This document shows positions 33,936 to 46,713 of a DNA stretch of 64,000 nt, piece after piece (the stretch's first letter is position 1; every line of letters begins with the position of its first letter). Below the pieces are notes generated by a model that was given only the letters and a program-made list of their open reading frames with translations, was not told the DNA's origin and searched no databases. The translations under genes were made by a program, and so were the position numbers. The stretch comes from Saturnia japonica (lineage: Eukaryota > Arthropoda > Insecta > Lepidoptera > Saturniidae), in contig CM065321.1 of the NCBI GenBank assembly GCA_033032175.1, positions 1,262,501 to 1,326,500 on the forward strand, read 5' to 3'.

Positions 33936-34168
33936 TTAAAATAATTTATACTATTCTTGAATCTGTTATTGATTCTCTTTACCAAACTTATGTACTCTTT
34001 ACTTATTATATTCTTCTTGTGATTATAAATAGTGTATCAGAGTGTCTCGACTGGACGTACTGTCTTTTAGCATCAAATGTAACATTCAATCGACTTTGAA
34101 GATGGACTTTAGAGCGTAGCTACGTACTAAAATTCTGTTAACATTTTATTCATTAATCAAATTTAATA

Positions 34169-35471
34169 CAGGGTGTCCAGAAAGGGTATCGGGTATTTGT
34201 TTTCGCGCCATATTCGAAACGGGGCGTCTAAAGGGTGCGGGGAGGGGTTCGTGGCGTCCGCCATTTTGTGGAGTTTTAGTCACGATGGAACAGTACTCGG
34301 GGACGCATCGCGCGTTTTGCGTACGAGCGTATTATCGTAATGGTGATTCAATAGTGACTGCTCAACGTCTCTATCATGCGGAATATCGTACACGCCACGC
34401 GCCAAGTGACGATAGCATTAGGAAATGGATCAGGATGTTCGAGAATACAGGTGCGACAGTTAAAATTCAAAACTCTGGTCGTCCTCGTTCAGTTCGCGAT
34501 AAAGAAACAATTGAAGAAGTATAGGCGTCGGTTCGTCAAAATCCGTCTTTATCCATCCGAAAGCGAAGCCAAGCGTTGAACATCAAAAAATCGTCTTTAC
34601 ATTCGATTTTAAAGAAAGACTTACATCTAAAAGCCTATAAAATTCAATTGGTTCAAGAATTGAAGGATACGGACTATGCTAATCGACTGAATTTTGCGAA
34701 CGAAATGCTGCAGCGATTTAACAACTTTAACAACATACTGTTCAGTGACGAAGCAAATTTTCACCTGAATGGTCATGTTAATAAGCAGAATTGTCGGTAC
34801 TGGGCAGTGGAGAATCTGAGACGAAAGCATGAACGACCCCTGCATAGCCCAAAGGTCGTTGTTTGGGCCGCTATGTCTGCTAAAGGCATAATTGGTCCTT
34901 ATTTTCATGAAGATCAACGAGGCCGAGCAATTAATGTGAATAGTGACCGTTATTGCGATATGTTGCTAAATTTTTTGGTCCCAGAGTTGCAGGAGTTTGC
35001 AGGTTTCAACTCAAGAACGTGGTTCCAGCAAGATGGGGCCACTTGCCATACCTCAAATGACTCAATGGAAGTTGTTAACGAATTATTCCCTAATAAAGTC
35101 ATTTCGCGAAGGGGTAACATCAACTGGCCTCCCAGAAGCCCCGACCTTAGCCCGCTTGACTATTTTGCATGGAGATACCTTAAAAGTAAGGTTTATCAAA
35201 ACAATCCGACGAATCTAACCCAGTTAAAGTAAAACATCAGGTCAGAAATGGCAGCAATATCGATAGCTATGTGTCAACGTGTTATCGCCAATCTTCGTTT
35301 CCGTTTGGAAGAGTGCCAGCAACGTAACGGTCATCATTTGGATAACATGATCTTTTCCAAATAATTCTCCAATTCATATACTAATAATAAACAATAAACT
35401 TTTTTATTGCATACAAATAATTTTTGTTTCATTGAACTTACAAATACCCGATACCCTTTCTGGACACCTTG
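34169..35471 (+). mobile_element. DD41D Tc1/mariner element, copy 1 (1303 bp)
   Basis: Inverted repeats of about 32 bp start CAGGGTGTCCAGAAAGGG on the left and CAAGGTGTCCAGAAAGGG read inward from the right, with one mismatch. They are flanked by TA (34167-34168, 35472-35473). One transposase frame fills the interior. The second copy at 41979-43297 is inverted. Confidence 0.93.
34285..35364 (+). pseudogene. DD41D transposase with two nonsense codons
   Basis: ATG 34285 to TAA 35362-35364 gives 359 codons in one frame. The N-terminal part (about 1-100) reads like a helix-turn-helix DNA-binding region, with GRPRSVRDKETIEEV after it. Catalytic aspartates are D155 (FSDEANFHL), D250 (FQQDGATCH) and D292 (RSPDLSPLDYFAW). 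The 41 residues between the last two place it in the DD41D group (rosa/Visitor type), distinct from the D34D mariner at 14500. Two stops break it: TAG at 34522-34524 after EEV and TAA at 35230-35232 after LTQLK. The second copy reads Q where the TAA lies. The rest, including the C-terminal NLRFRLEECQQRNGHHLDN block, is intact. The group name is from known spacing rules; the lesions are seen directly. Confidence 0.9.
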
Positions 35472-35561
35472 TATAAGATCAGCATTAATCGTATGTAGAC
35501 TTGGGATTGTTTTTTTTCTTAATAAGTAATATAAAATTAGTATTTAATTTTATTACTGAAA

Positions 35562-36074
35562 CTAGCTGTGCCCGTGGCTTCGCTCACATAGACTACAGAA
35601 TGCTGGCGCGAATCTTGCTCTCCCGCTCCCGGCTATTTTAAAGATAAAAATGCTTATTGTGGGTGTTCCTTAGAAGATAGACGTATACTCTCGCTAACTT
35701 TCTTGTAGGTATTTTTAATGTCTACAATTATGTTTTACATTAATTTGCTATATCTCTTATGTATTACTCAGTGTAAGCCATTTAAGCACCCGAATTGATT
35801 CACCATGACCAGTTTTTTTTTTATTTGTGCAGAACCCTAATTCTTTTTCTAAAATAAAAGTAGCCTAAGTTACTCCCTATAAATTCAAATATCTACCAGT
35901 GAAAGTCCTGTCAAAATCGGTTGAACCGTTTCGGAGATTACCCGGAACAAACAGACACAGACAAAAATATTAAAAATGGGTGTTTTGTTATCTTATATAC
36001 TTTCATATGCATTAAGTAAAAAGCTGTTATTTTGACATTACAAACGGACACTTCAATTTTATTAAGTGTATGGA
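35562..36074 (-). mobile_element. Full-length non-autonomous Helitron
   Basis: Starts A/CTAGCTGTGCCCGTGGC with a good hairpin (cgtggcttcgctcac) and ends GTATGGA at about 36074. The terminal T of the target is not preserved. Length 513 bp; one of the best matches to the family consensus. Confidence 0.85.
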
Positions 36075-36079
36075 AGATA

Positions 36080-37190
36080 ATCATCTAACAATCAGTTAAA
36101 TCATCATCATCAGTTGGCATTCAGGAGTTCAGCGATTACAACTTTCCTATGTGAACCAACTACATACAAAACATTATATATACTTGCGTTGCGATGGACT
36201 ATAAGCCGTGTTACAAATAACAAAACACGGTGTTGGCTCTGACTTTTTTACGTATTAACACAATGACGTCATTTAAAAATTTGTCAAAATATGTTTCAAT
36301 TTTATGACAAGGCACCTCGTCGGACATAAAAAAAGAGATTTTTTAAAACAATTTGGGTCACGTACACGCATTGCTTTTTGAAAATCGTTCTTAATTTACA
36401 AGATAATAATTAATTGATATTAAACAATAAAATAATTGAAAAAAATAATGAATCAGCATGCAGCATTTAAAAGAATTACATCAGAAGACAATCTTCACCA
36501 CAATAAAACAAAAGGCGTCATGCTTAGCAAGTAACTTCATGGGATTATTGGCGGGATCTCAAACTGTCATGTGGCGGTTTTTGTTTTTTAATCATAAATT
36601 TGTGTTGTCTGACTTTATATTCTGTAACACAGATGATATTGTGCAAAAGTAAAGCAGACTGGAAATAATAACATGAACCACGAATTCTAAGATGCCACAA
36701 AAACTCCCTACTATATTATTTCCATATCTTTATTTTCTCGATGATAGTTCTAATTTGATAGTTGTAGTGTTGTGACCAAATAAGTAATGATATCGATCGC
36801 ATATATTTACGACAATGATGATTCATCAGATTTTGATTAAAATAAATAAATAAAGATTACCTATCGTTATAATTATTTCGTTTCATTGTCAAGTACCTAC
36901 TTATACCTACTTATTTTACAACAGCTTCAAAAATTTTGAAGAAGTTGGCATTATCAATAAAGAATTAATACGTGTAACATCTTGTAATGAAATATAATAT
37001 TAGTTAATAAATTTGTACAAAAGTATCCGGCAGTAGCTTAGTTTCTTACATTTTGTAAAAAAATATCGGGTCTGTTATCGTGTTACGTTTATCGATATAG
37101 CTCCATCCCTATCAGTTTCTCCGATTCTGGTATAATCTTGTACGTGTGTAAACCTCATATTTTTATAAAATAATGCATACATAATGTAAA
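36080..37190. other. AT-rich stretch without recognised features
   Basis: Nothing recognised beyond short random frames. Confidence 0.5.
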
Positions 37191-37194
37191 AAAG

Positions 37195-37385
37195 ACGCTG
37201 GTTCCAGTTTTCACGGGAGTTGTCATCGAGAAAATAAAGAATTGGAAATGGTATAGAAAGTTCTAACAAGGGGGCCACCGTCTTACCGTAAAACAGAACA
37301 TTCTATATTCACTAGATAATAGCAGTAATGGTCTTCAATAAAGAGAACTATTGCCACGTTAGGAACTAGAAGAAACAACTTCATG
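37195..37385 (-). repeat. Interspersed repeat H, inverted copy
   Basis: Reverse complement of 51826-52000: 'tagaaagttctaacaaggg', 'gcagtaatggtcttca' and 'gccacgttagga' match in order. Confidence 0.6.
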
Positions 37386-37914
37386 TTGTAGGCTTTTTGT
37401 TACAATGTTTCAAAATTCACAGTCATAATTTTTATTAAAGCGTCTAAAAAGTATAACTTGACCAATATTCTTGAAATTTCCTGGTAATAACGAACGTAGC
37501 TACAGCAAAGTAATGCGAACAGGGATAACTTTTGTTTATCTCAACTACACAAAGAGTAATCATCGTACAATTCTAAAGTCAAGCGGTATGACACGTCCCG
37601 CCTCCGTTTATTAGGTAATCTTATCTCTTTTCACCTCTTTCTCTGAACTGCCTCTCAAGTAAACGTGAAATATTACATGTTTCATTAGCTACATATATAA
37701 CTAATGATAAAATATATCACGTGCTACATTAATTACTGCATCAAAAGCGCCAGTGAAATTTCATGCGAGCTTGATATAAATTCACACACGTACTAATTCA
37801 TATTTAAAAATGCAGAATTTCATCGTGCAATGCTTCATTACTACGCGTGAGATAGAGAAAAATCATTATACCACAAATTAAAAGCAACTATTTGTTTTAT
37901 TTTAAATCGTTATA

Positions 37915-38120
37915 GGTCTTTGTGTTGTGGCCACAAGCTCATCTGATCTTAAGTGACGATATAGCCCAAGATGGTAACACGCTAACCCTAGTGGAAGACT
38001 GGCTCTCAAGTGCAGCTGCCGGAACATACCTATTAGTACTTGGCGACTGATTTTCAACTTGAGGGTGGTAGCTAGTCAGGCGGGTATTATAAAAAGCCCT
38101 ACCACCATGCTATTGTTATA
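37915..38120 (+). repeat. SINE-like repeat C
   Basis: A good copy: 'tctgatcttaagtgacgat', 'cacgctaaccctagtggaag', 'actggctctcaagtgcagctg', 'ttttcaacttgagggtggta' and 'gccctaccaccatgctat'. It runs into family G sequence. Confidence 0.7.
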
Positions 38121-38134
38121 TTATAACCCCTACG

Positions 38135-38672
38135 TCCACCCTCTCCAGCGGTAACCCAAGCCTAGGTCCGTTCCTCGGTGTGAAGCCCTTGGGTCAGGCA
38201 ACCGCCAGCGCTATACAAGTGACACTATACGTGCAACACTCAGCTACCCACATAGAATATTACACACGTATTAACATACAGACGTGCACATCACACAGGT
38301 ACATGGGTTCTGTAAGGGACCTTCTTTTTCCTTTTTTTTTTTCGCTAGTTATTGTAGAAATACTTTCAGATCACTAAATACACATACACATGGTTCCCTC
38401 CTTCCTCCCAGTAGGAAGGGAACATACCTATGAGTATATATTAGTTAGCTCGAATCGTAGGAGTAGGGATTCAGTTAGATCGCGACCTATTTGCATGCGC
38501 AACGTCCGCCCGAGCCGAGGTCCGGCCACTTTAGCACCCTCGTGCGAGTCGTCCAAACACCTTTCGCGATGGGTGCTTTCTGCGCTCGCCCCCAAGTTCG
38601 GTGAAGCTGTAAAAGCCGCAGCAGCTTCAGGGCCCCTAAGGCTAACAATGTAGTCAGATCTAAAAAAAAAAG
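38135..38672 (+). repeat. Retroposon family G with A tail
   Basis: 'taggtccgttcctcggtgtgaa', 'ctagttattgtagaaatac', 'ccgaggtccggcc' and the 3' end 'ggctaacaatgtagtcagatc' plus a 10-base A run match 39236-39772. The A tail suggests retroposition. The open frame at 38390-38653 is not supported as a gene. Confidence 0.6.
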
Positions 38673-38790
38673 CTATGGTTATATCACGACATTTTCCTAC
38701 ACCGAAAACTCAGGCTCATTAAAGGAATGAAACTCACGTCGATCGACGTGAACTCCGTACTTGCTACCAACTGAACCACCATTGCTTCGA
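38672..38790 (+). repeat. SINE-like repeat C, 3' part
   Basis: Directly follows the A tail: 'gctatggttatatcacgacatttt', 'accgaaaactcaggctcatt' and 'gctaccaactgaaccacc'. Family G was apparently inserted into this C copy, whose left half is at 37915-38120. Confidence 0.6.
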
Positions 38791-39235
38791 ATTAATTAAT
38801 TATTCTTATTCTCAACATAGTTTGTTTTCATTTACCTGAAGTTTTTGATAACCCTGAAATAACTTTGTGGCCATGAGAAATTATTTAGCATGAAGTATCT
38901 TTGTCGTCGCCATACCCTGCTGTAGCTTAGTGATATTGTTAATAGCTGTTCGTGAAATATTACTCGTGATATTTTATAAGAAATAGCTTTACGGCGTTCT
39001 ACTCGCAACTGCTACTCGTACTACAGACTAATATGACATAAAACCATAGCATGGGGTAGGGTTTTTTGTAGTGCCCGTTATAAATCAAATCTGACAGATA
39101 GTTTCAGAGATAAGCCCGTTCAAACAAGCAATCTCTTGATAAGTATAGATTTACAAGCAGTTCGAATAAACTTCCTCAAAGTTCCGCGTAATATCTTTAC
39201 CGATCCCGTTGATCAGTTAGAGGAAATAAACAAAT

Positions 39236-39772
39236 ATTATTCCACCGTCTCTCCAAGTAGAGCATGCTCGCTCCCACGCTCGCGAAACCACCGTTCCCTC
39301 CGTAGGGGACGGGCGGCTAACTCCACTCCCGCACACCCACCGCCGCAACCTTCCTCTCTCGCGGCAACTCAATCTTAGGTCCGTTCCTCGGTGTGAAACC
39401 CTTCAGTCTGGAAGTTTCTTTTTTTCTTTTTTTTACGCTAGTTAGTGTAGATTATATTTTCAAGACACTAAATACATATACACATGTTTCTTCCTTCCTC
39501 CCAGGAGGCACGAACATGTATATATGTATATGTTAGTTTAGCTCGAATTTTACGGATAGATAGATTTTACAGATCGCGACATATTTGCAATCGCGGCAAC
39601 AGCCCAAGCCGAGGTCCGGCCTCTTTGGCACCCTTGCGCGCTTGTTGCCTACGCTTTCGCGACTGAGTGCCTTAAGTGCTCACCTCCAAGCCCGGTAAAG
39701 CTGTAAACCATCAGCGGCTCTATTTTTGGATAGAGCTCAGGCTAACAGTGTAGTCGGTTCTAAAAAAACCTC
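39236..39772 (+). repeat. Retroposon family G copy (duplication copy 1)
   Basis: Starts near 'ccaccgtctctccaagtagag', ends 'gctaacagtgtagtcggttc' plus a short A run. Identical in layout to 43829-44366. Confidence 0.6.
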
Positions 39773-39978
39773 AAAGTTATAAAAATGCTTGCTGTCTGAT
39801 TCTTTAATAAACGCCGAATAAGTAAATGAAAAACAAATAGTTATAAATTGATCGCTGCATCGCATAAATGCTTTTCAAAAAATTCCAGTTCGTAATAGTA
39901 TTATAGAAACATTTATGGAGGCTACTTATGGGGTGACATTAATAATTGGTTAAGCTAACATATAATTTATGATATAAG

Positions 39979-40357
<379 letters not shown>

Positions 40358-40559
40358 CGCGCAGAGATCTCCCAGACATAACTCTTTCTCTTAAACGAGT
40401 ATTTTGTTCATGATTCTAACCAGTCATAGAATACTAATGTCAGTGCTCGACATTTCTCCTAACTTGTATTATCCCAGTATCTAGTCTAAACTTTTGTTAT
40501 AATTTCCTATATTATGTAATATTGGTGGCATTTTGCGTGATATAGTTTAGTTATTTTAT

Positions 40560-41425
40560 ATTAGTAAGTGATTTTAATAAAATGTGGTCCGCATTTGACA
40601 GAAGTGAGCGACAATATGACGATTGTTAACGTAACTTTAGAACTTGAATGATTAGAATAATATTCCGAACATACTATATACTTGCTAATGTTATTGAACT
40701 TAGGTGTAGCAAGTAGCGGTTAACATAAAGCCCTACAGAGTTGGTTTTGGCCCGCCTACGTCCACCCTGCGATCACAGAAACCTTACATCGCTGAACTCT
40801 GCTATGCCCTAAATCGATAAACTTTGCCGCCGCACCATTGCACTATCTGTATATTCATTTTCCCATGATAATTTAAACTGAAAATATCCATACCTGAACA
40901 CTTAGTGTTTTTGGTTGCGACCTTTCTTTAATTTTTTTTCAAAAGTAAACACTTATAATTATTGATTTCGCAAACTACCTCAATGAATTCCTCAAAATTG
41001 GCCCACTTATATATCCTATTTCAAAAAAGTAGCTAAATTTAGTTTAGAACAAAATGATGGACGTACATCCATATTTCTTTTAAAGTACATTCGAATTTAG
41101 AAAACCCTTTTTTTTTTTTGAAGTTTGTTAAAACTTTAATTCTTAGCTCATTTGATTTTTTCGTACCTGCGTATAATCTTTGCTACGATCGCTAAAGTCG
41201 AAATTCGACCAGTGATTTTAGATATAGACTAATTCTTTTAACATTAGAGTTTTCTACCTAAAAATGAGTATTATCTAATGACTTGTGTCATTTTTGTGAC
41301 AATGTCAATATTTGGGACTACCATTCAATGACTTGGTTTAGGATTCAATTAATTGATTTAATTTAATGATTTTATAACCCTGAAATAGTAAATTTTCCTG
41401 AGATTTTAGCATAAGTATCTTTCGT
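40560..41425. other. Error-like degraded copy of 45625-46550 and the junction
   Basis: 40356-40560 equals 45419-45622 almost exactly. Beyond that, matches persist in order, but with many small deletions every few bases, up to and just past the junction with copy 2. This pattern looks like uncorrected low-quality reads, not natural divergence. Confidence 0.7.
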
Positions 41426-41588
41426 CGCCATACCCTGCTGTAGCTTAGTGATATTGTTAATAGCTGTTCGTGAAATATTACTCGTGATATTTTATAAGAA
41501 ATAGCTTTACGGCGTTCTACTCGCAACTGCTACTCGTACTACAGACTAATAAGACATAAAACCATAGCATGGGGTAGGGTTTTTTGTA

Positions 41589-41760
41589 GTGCCCGTCTGG
41601 CTAGCTACCACCCTCAAGTTGAACATCTACCGCCAAGCACCTATTGGTATGTTCTGGTAGCTGCACTTGAGAGCCAATCCCCCCTCTAGACTTAGCGTGT
41701 CACCAACTTGGGCCAAATTGTCACTTCACAAACAGTTGAGTTTGTGGTCAAACACTAAAA
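41589..41760 (-). repeat. SINE-like repeat C, inverted
   Basis: 'tggctagctaccaccctcaagttg', 'caagcacctattggtatgttc', 'gctgcacttgagagcca' and 'ccaacttgggccaaattgtcactt' give the family in reverse complement. Confidence 0.7.
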
Positions 41761-41978
41761 CCTATACAAAAAATACAATTGAAAAAAATTGCAGAAATTA
41801 GTAGTACCTATAGTGAAACAACATTAATTAGATTATTCAAAACTATATTATACACAATTAATTCAACATTAAATATATTAATTAATTAACTGGGTGTATT
41901 ACGTGGAATAATGTAGTCTGCTAACTCAATATAAGCTGCAGTTATTAACTGCACTGCAGTGTAGCTGGGGTCAATATA

Positions 41979-43297
41979 CAAGGTGTCCAGAAAGGGTATC
42001 GGGTATTTGTAAGTTCAATGAAACAAAAATTATTTGTATGCAATAAAAAAGTTTATTGTTTATTATTAGAATATGAATTGGAGAATTATTTGGAAAAGAT
42101 GATGTTATCCAAATGATGACCGTTACGTTGCTGGCACTCTTCTAAACGGAAACGAAGATTGGCGATAACACGTTGACACATAGCTATCGATATTGCTGCC
42201 ATTTCTAACCTGATGTTTTGCTTTAACTGGGTTAGATTCGTCGGATTGTTTTGATAAACCTTACTTTTAAGGTATCCCCATGCAAAATAGTCAAGCGGGC
42301 TAAGGTCGGGGCTTCTGGGAGGCCAGTTGATGTTACCCCTTCGCGAAATGACTTTATTAGGGAATAATTCGTTAACAACTTCCATTGAGTCATTTGAGGT
42401 ATGGCAAGTGGCCCATCTTGCTGGAACCACGTTCTTGAGTTGAAACCTGCAAACTCCTGCAACTCTGGGACCAAAAAATTTCGCAACATATCGCAATAAC
42501 GGTCACTATTCACATTAACTGCTCGAGCCTCGTTGATACTTCATGAAAATAAGGACCAATTATGCCTTTAGCAGACATAGCGGCCCAAACAACGACCTTT
42601 GGGCTATGCAGGGGTCGTTCATGCTTTCGTCTCGGATTCTCCACTGCCCAGTACCGACTAATTCTGCTTATTAACATGACCATTCAGGTGAAAATTTGCT
42701 TCGTCACTGAACAGTATGTTGTTAAAGTTGTTAAATCGCTGCAGCATTTCGTTCGCAAAATTCAGTCGATTAGCATAGTCCGTATCCTTCAATTACTTGA
42801 AACCAATTGAATTTTATAGGGCTTTAAGATGTAAGTCCTTTGCTTTAAAACCTCGAATGTAAAGACGATTTTTTGCATGTTCAACGCTTGGCTTCGCTTT
42901 CGGATGGATAAAGACGGATTTCGACGAACCGACGCCTCAACTTCTTCACATTGTTTCTTCAATCGCGAACTGAACGAAGACGACCAGAGTTTTGAATTTT
43001 AACTGTCGCACCTGTATTCTCGAAACATCATGATCCATTTCCTAAATGCTATCGTCACTTGGAACGCGTGGCGTGTACGATATTCCGCACGATAGAGACG
43101 TTGAGCAGTCACAATTGAATCACCATTACGATAATACGCTCGTACGCAAAATGCGCGATGCGTCCCCGAGTACTGTTCCATCGTGACTAAAACTCCACAA
43201 AATGGCGGACGCCACGAACCCCTCCCCGCACCCTTTAGACGCCCCGTTTTGAATATGGCGCGAAAACAAATACCCGATACCCTTTCTGGACACCTTG
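41979..43297 (-). mobile_element. DD41D Tc1/mariner element, copy 2 (1319 bp)
   Basis: Both ends read inward as CAAGGTGTCCAGAAAGGGTA and are flanked by TA (41977-41978, 43298-43299). The 1.3-kb interior is the reverse complement of copy 1 with small indels. It sits in the part of duplication copy 2 that copy 1 lacks. Confidence 0.92.
42083..43181 (-). pseudogene. DD41D transposase, frameshifted copy
   Basis: The start codon (complement of 43179-43181) opens MEQYSGTHRAFCVRAYYRNG as in copy 1. Small insertions near 43050 (two bases and one base), others near 42850-42960, a shift near 42640-42660, and one missing G in the codon after the second catalytic aspartate (about 42412) break the frame. 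The C-terminal part (42086-42420) is open with the third aspartate (SPDLSPLDYFAWGYLKS) and reads LKQNIR where copy 1 has a stop. The two copies have different lesions, so they decayed independently. Confidence 0.88.
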
Positions 43298-43828
43298 TAC
43301 ATAGAATCAAATCACGCAACCACCGAATAAACGCGGTAAATAAGTAAGTATTACTAATGACTTCTATGTTAGTTTAGATAAGCAATTAGATATTAAAACA
43401 CAATATCGACGGTTTTATCTGACTTTTTAGATAGGTAACTAACTTATAAGTTTTTGTTTTAGGTAAAACTAGTTGTGTACCACGGTTTCCTTAAATAAAT
43501 ATACTCTCCACTATGCCCAGATCGCAACCGTGTAAGGTTATCGTTATTCTCACCTCCCGTACTTGCCAAATTGCTTGACATTCATGGTTTCTGTTCTGCA
43601 TCATATGATCGTAGCGTGAATTTATATAGTTTATAACCTTCCTCAATAAATAGTCTAGAAAATGCAATCTTTATAAATCAAATCTGACAGATAGTTTCAG
43701 AGATAAGCCCGTTCAAACAAGCAATCTCTTGATAAGTATAGATTTACAAGCAGTTCGAATAAACTTCCTCAAAGTTCCGCGTAATATCTTTACCGATCCC
43801 GTTGATCAGTTAGAGGAAATAAACAAAT

Positions 43829-44366
43829 ATTATTCCACCGTCTCTCCAAGTAGAGCATGCTCGCTCCCACGCTCGCGAAACCACCGTTCCCTCCGTAGGG
43901 GACGGGCGGCTAACTCCACTCCCGCACACCCACCGCCGCAACCTTCCTCTCTCGCGGCAACTCAATCTTAGGTCCGTTCCTCGGTGTGAAACCCTTCAGT
44001 CTGGAAGTTTCTTTTTTTCTTTTTTTTACGCTAGTTAGTGTAGATTATATTTTCAAGACACTAAATACATATAAGTACACATGTTTCTTCCTTCCTCCCA
44101 GGAGGCACGAACATGTATATATGTATATGTTAGTTTAGCTCGAATTTTACGGATAGATAGATTTTACAGATCGCGACTTATTTGCAATCGCGGCAACAGC
44201 CCAAGCCGAGGTCCGGCCTCTTTGGCACCCTTGCGCGCTTGTTGCCTACGCTTTCGCGACTGAGTGCCTTAAGTGCTCACCTCCAAGCCCGGTAAAGCTG
44301 TAAACCATCAGCGGCTCTATTTTTGGATAGAGCTCAGGCTAACAGTGTAGTCGGTTCTAAAAAAAC
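43829..44366 (+). repeat. Retroposon family G copy (duplication copy 2)
   Basis: Matches 39236-39772 apart from a 4-base insertion near 44073 and an isolated base change. Confidence 0.6.
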
Positions 44367-44874
44367 CTCAAAGTTATAAAAATGCTTGCTGTCTGATTCT
44401 TTAATAAACGCCGAATAAGTAAATGAAAAACAAATAGTTATAAATTGATCGCTGCATCGCATAAATGCTTTTCAAAAAATTCCAGTTCGTAATAGTATTA
44501 TAGAAACATTTATGGAGGCTACTTATGGGGTGACATTAATAATTGGTTAAGCTAACATATAATTTATGATATAAGCATCCAACAGGCGTGTCAGCAACAC
44601 CCTGTAACCTAAATATATCTCTCCAGGCTTAGCTTTATTAGTTGCTCGCGTGATACGCGCCTATATCAAGTCAAATGTGTTATTTGGGCCATAAGAACAG
44701 CGTAAAGGTAAAACACTTTTCAATTTGACACCCACTTATTAAGACTTCTACACAATATGCGAAGCGCCATCCGTGGATTTGCCATTCGAGTATTTTAGTT
44801 GTAAATTGTGACAGTTGCTGACTCAGTGCGATCTTTAGATGTATAAGAAAATATACGATGGCTTAATAGTAAGT

Positions 44875-44975
44875 ATTCGAACACCACGTTGGTTGATGTG
44901 GGTTCGAATTCTATGACGAACATTAGCAATCGATGAGAAAAACATCGTGATGAAACTATAGCATGATGGCAGAGT
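44875..44975 (-). repeat. SINE-like repeat C, short inverted fragment
   Basis: 'gatgtgggttcgaattctatgac', 'aaaaacatcgtgatgaaactatagcatg' give the right half of family C in reverse complement. Confidence 0.55.
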
Positions 44976-45206
44976 GCCTCATTAGCCTAGTGGTCGTAAG
45001 CGCGACTGCTATAATCGACGTCCTGGGTTCGATCTCCAGGTCGAGCAGAGTGTTATTGGGTTTTTTCTATGAAAATTCTCAGTAGCAGCTCGGAGTTTGG
45101 CTTTTAGCCCGATTAATGGCAATGGGACCTAAAAACATACTCGGTGAACTGTGGGTATGTACACCTCTGCCTAACCCTTGGGGGATACAGGCATTATGGT
45201 ATGTGT
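44976..45206 (+). repeat. tRNA-derived SINE D
   Basis: The polymerase III A box TAGCCTAGTGG is at 44983-44993 and a B-box-like GGTTCGATCTC at 45026-45036, spaced as in a tRNA. A SINE body follows ('ctcagtagcagctcggag', 'cgaactgtggg', 'cctctgcctaacccttgggg'). This lies in the 842 bp missing from duplication copy 1. Confidence 0.8.
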
Positions 45207-46034
45207 AGGGTATCTTATAATGGTCGCTTGGCTAGCTACTACCCGCAGCAAATTGATAGTATGTAAACAATACATAGGTATATTCCGGCATATTAGACAA
45301 CTCGATAGAGTATTTATTTATTGGCTTACTTGTCCCTCTCTTCAATCTATTTAATGCATCGAGGTGGTATTTTTCGAATCAAATCAAAGTGGTGAAAGCA
45401 TATAAAGATGCAAATTTTATCGCGCAGAGATCTCCCAGACATAACTCTTTCTCTTAAACGAGTATTTTGTTCATGATTCTAACCAGTCATAGAATACTAA
45501 TGTCAGTGCTCGACATTTCTCCTAACTTGTATTATCCCAGTATCTAGTCTAAACTTTTGTTATAATTTCCTATATTATGTAATATTGGTGGCATTTTGCG
45601 TGATATAGTTTAGTTATTGTTTATTAGTGAAGTGATTTTAATAAAATAGGCAGTCACGTCATTTGCCGACAGAAGTGAAATGCGACAAATGACATGTTGT
45701 TAAAGCGTTTTAAGAACTATGAATATTAGAATAATATTCTATCAACGTGATAGATACTTTGCTAATTGTTATTGTTACTAATAACAAAAGTATGAAATCA
45801 TTGAACATAAAGCCTACTAAGAGAGTTGGTTTCGTGGCCCGCCCTACAGTCCACCTGCGATATAGACCAGAAACCTTACATCACCGTGAACTCTGACCTT
45901 ATGCCCTGAAAACCGATAAAATTTACCGCACCGCCAGGCCTTGTCTACATCAATTTATATTCATTTTTAACCATGTATATAATTTAAACTGAAAATATCC
46001 ATACCTAGAACGCTTAGTCTGTTTTGAACTGCGA

Positions 46035-46250
46035 ACTCTTATCAAGACAATTTTTAACAAAAAGGAAAACTAACTTCAATTATTATGAGGATTTCGAAGT
46101 CTAAGATCCGATGACAATGAAATTAAAATTGGCACACCCTTCATATATCCTCTTTTCAACAAAAAAAGAAAGATCTAAATTTGTTTATAAACAAACATGC
46201 TATGGATGTACATCCATATTTCTTTTAAAATATACATTCGAATTTAGAAA
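46035..46250 (+). repeat. Interspersed repeat F
   Basis: 'gacaatttttaacaaaaagg', 'atgaggatttcgaagtctaagatccgatg', 'caacaaaaaaagaaagatctaaattt' and 'ggatgtacatcc' match 28765-29010. A degraded duplicate lies at 40925-41110. Confidence 0.6.
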
Positions 46251-46324
46251 ACCCTTCTTTTTTTTTTGAAGTTTGTTAAAACATATAAATTCTTACACCT
46301 CATTTGTATTTTTTCGTACCTGCC

Positions 46325-46705
46325 AGTATTAATCTTTACTAGCGATCGGCCTAAAGTCGAAATTCGACCAGCGACTGTTTGATCATAGACTAATTTCTTT
46401 TTAACATTTGCAGTATTTATAAACCTAAACAATGAGTATTATCTACATCACTTGCTGTCACTTTTCGTTGTGTGACAATGTCAATATTTTGGGGGGTCTA
46501 AGTTCAATGGCACTGGCCGTTTAGGATTCGCAGTATTAATTAATTTAATTTAATATATTAGTAACAGATATAATAGATAAATTTTAGCTTTCTGCATTCC
46601 TTCTCCACATAAACTTTAACCATGCCAAATCTCAGACTTCCGTGCACGCAATATGCTTAAAAAGAGGTAGAAAGCTTTTGCTTCACATATTAATATATCA
46701 AAAAC
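46325..46705 (-). repeat. Interspersed repeat B, inverted long copy
   Basis: Reverse complement of 29925-30285, from 'gtcgaaattcgaccagcgac' to 'gaaagcttttgcttcacatatt'. Confidence 0.7.
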
Positions 46706-46713
46706 TATAAAAA

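Larger units (their letters stand above)
41369..46560 (+). repeat. Second segmental duplication, copy 2 (complete)
   Basis: The undamaged counterpart of 38846-41368. It contains the DD41D element copy 2, a family G copy and a tRNA-derived SINE. Confidence 0.85.

Noticed and set aside
39136..39378. Identical 80-codon plus frames at 39136 and 43729
   Set aside because: They are identical only because the segment is duplicated; the reading crosses repeat G and has no recognised domain.
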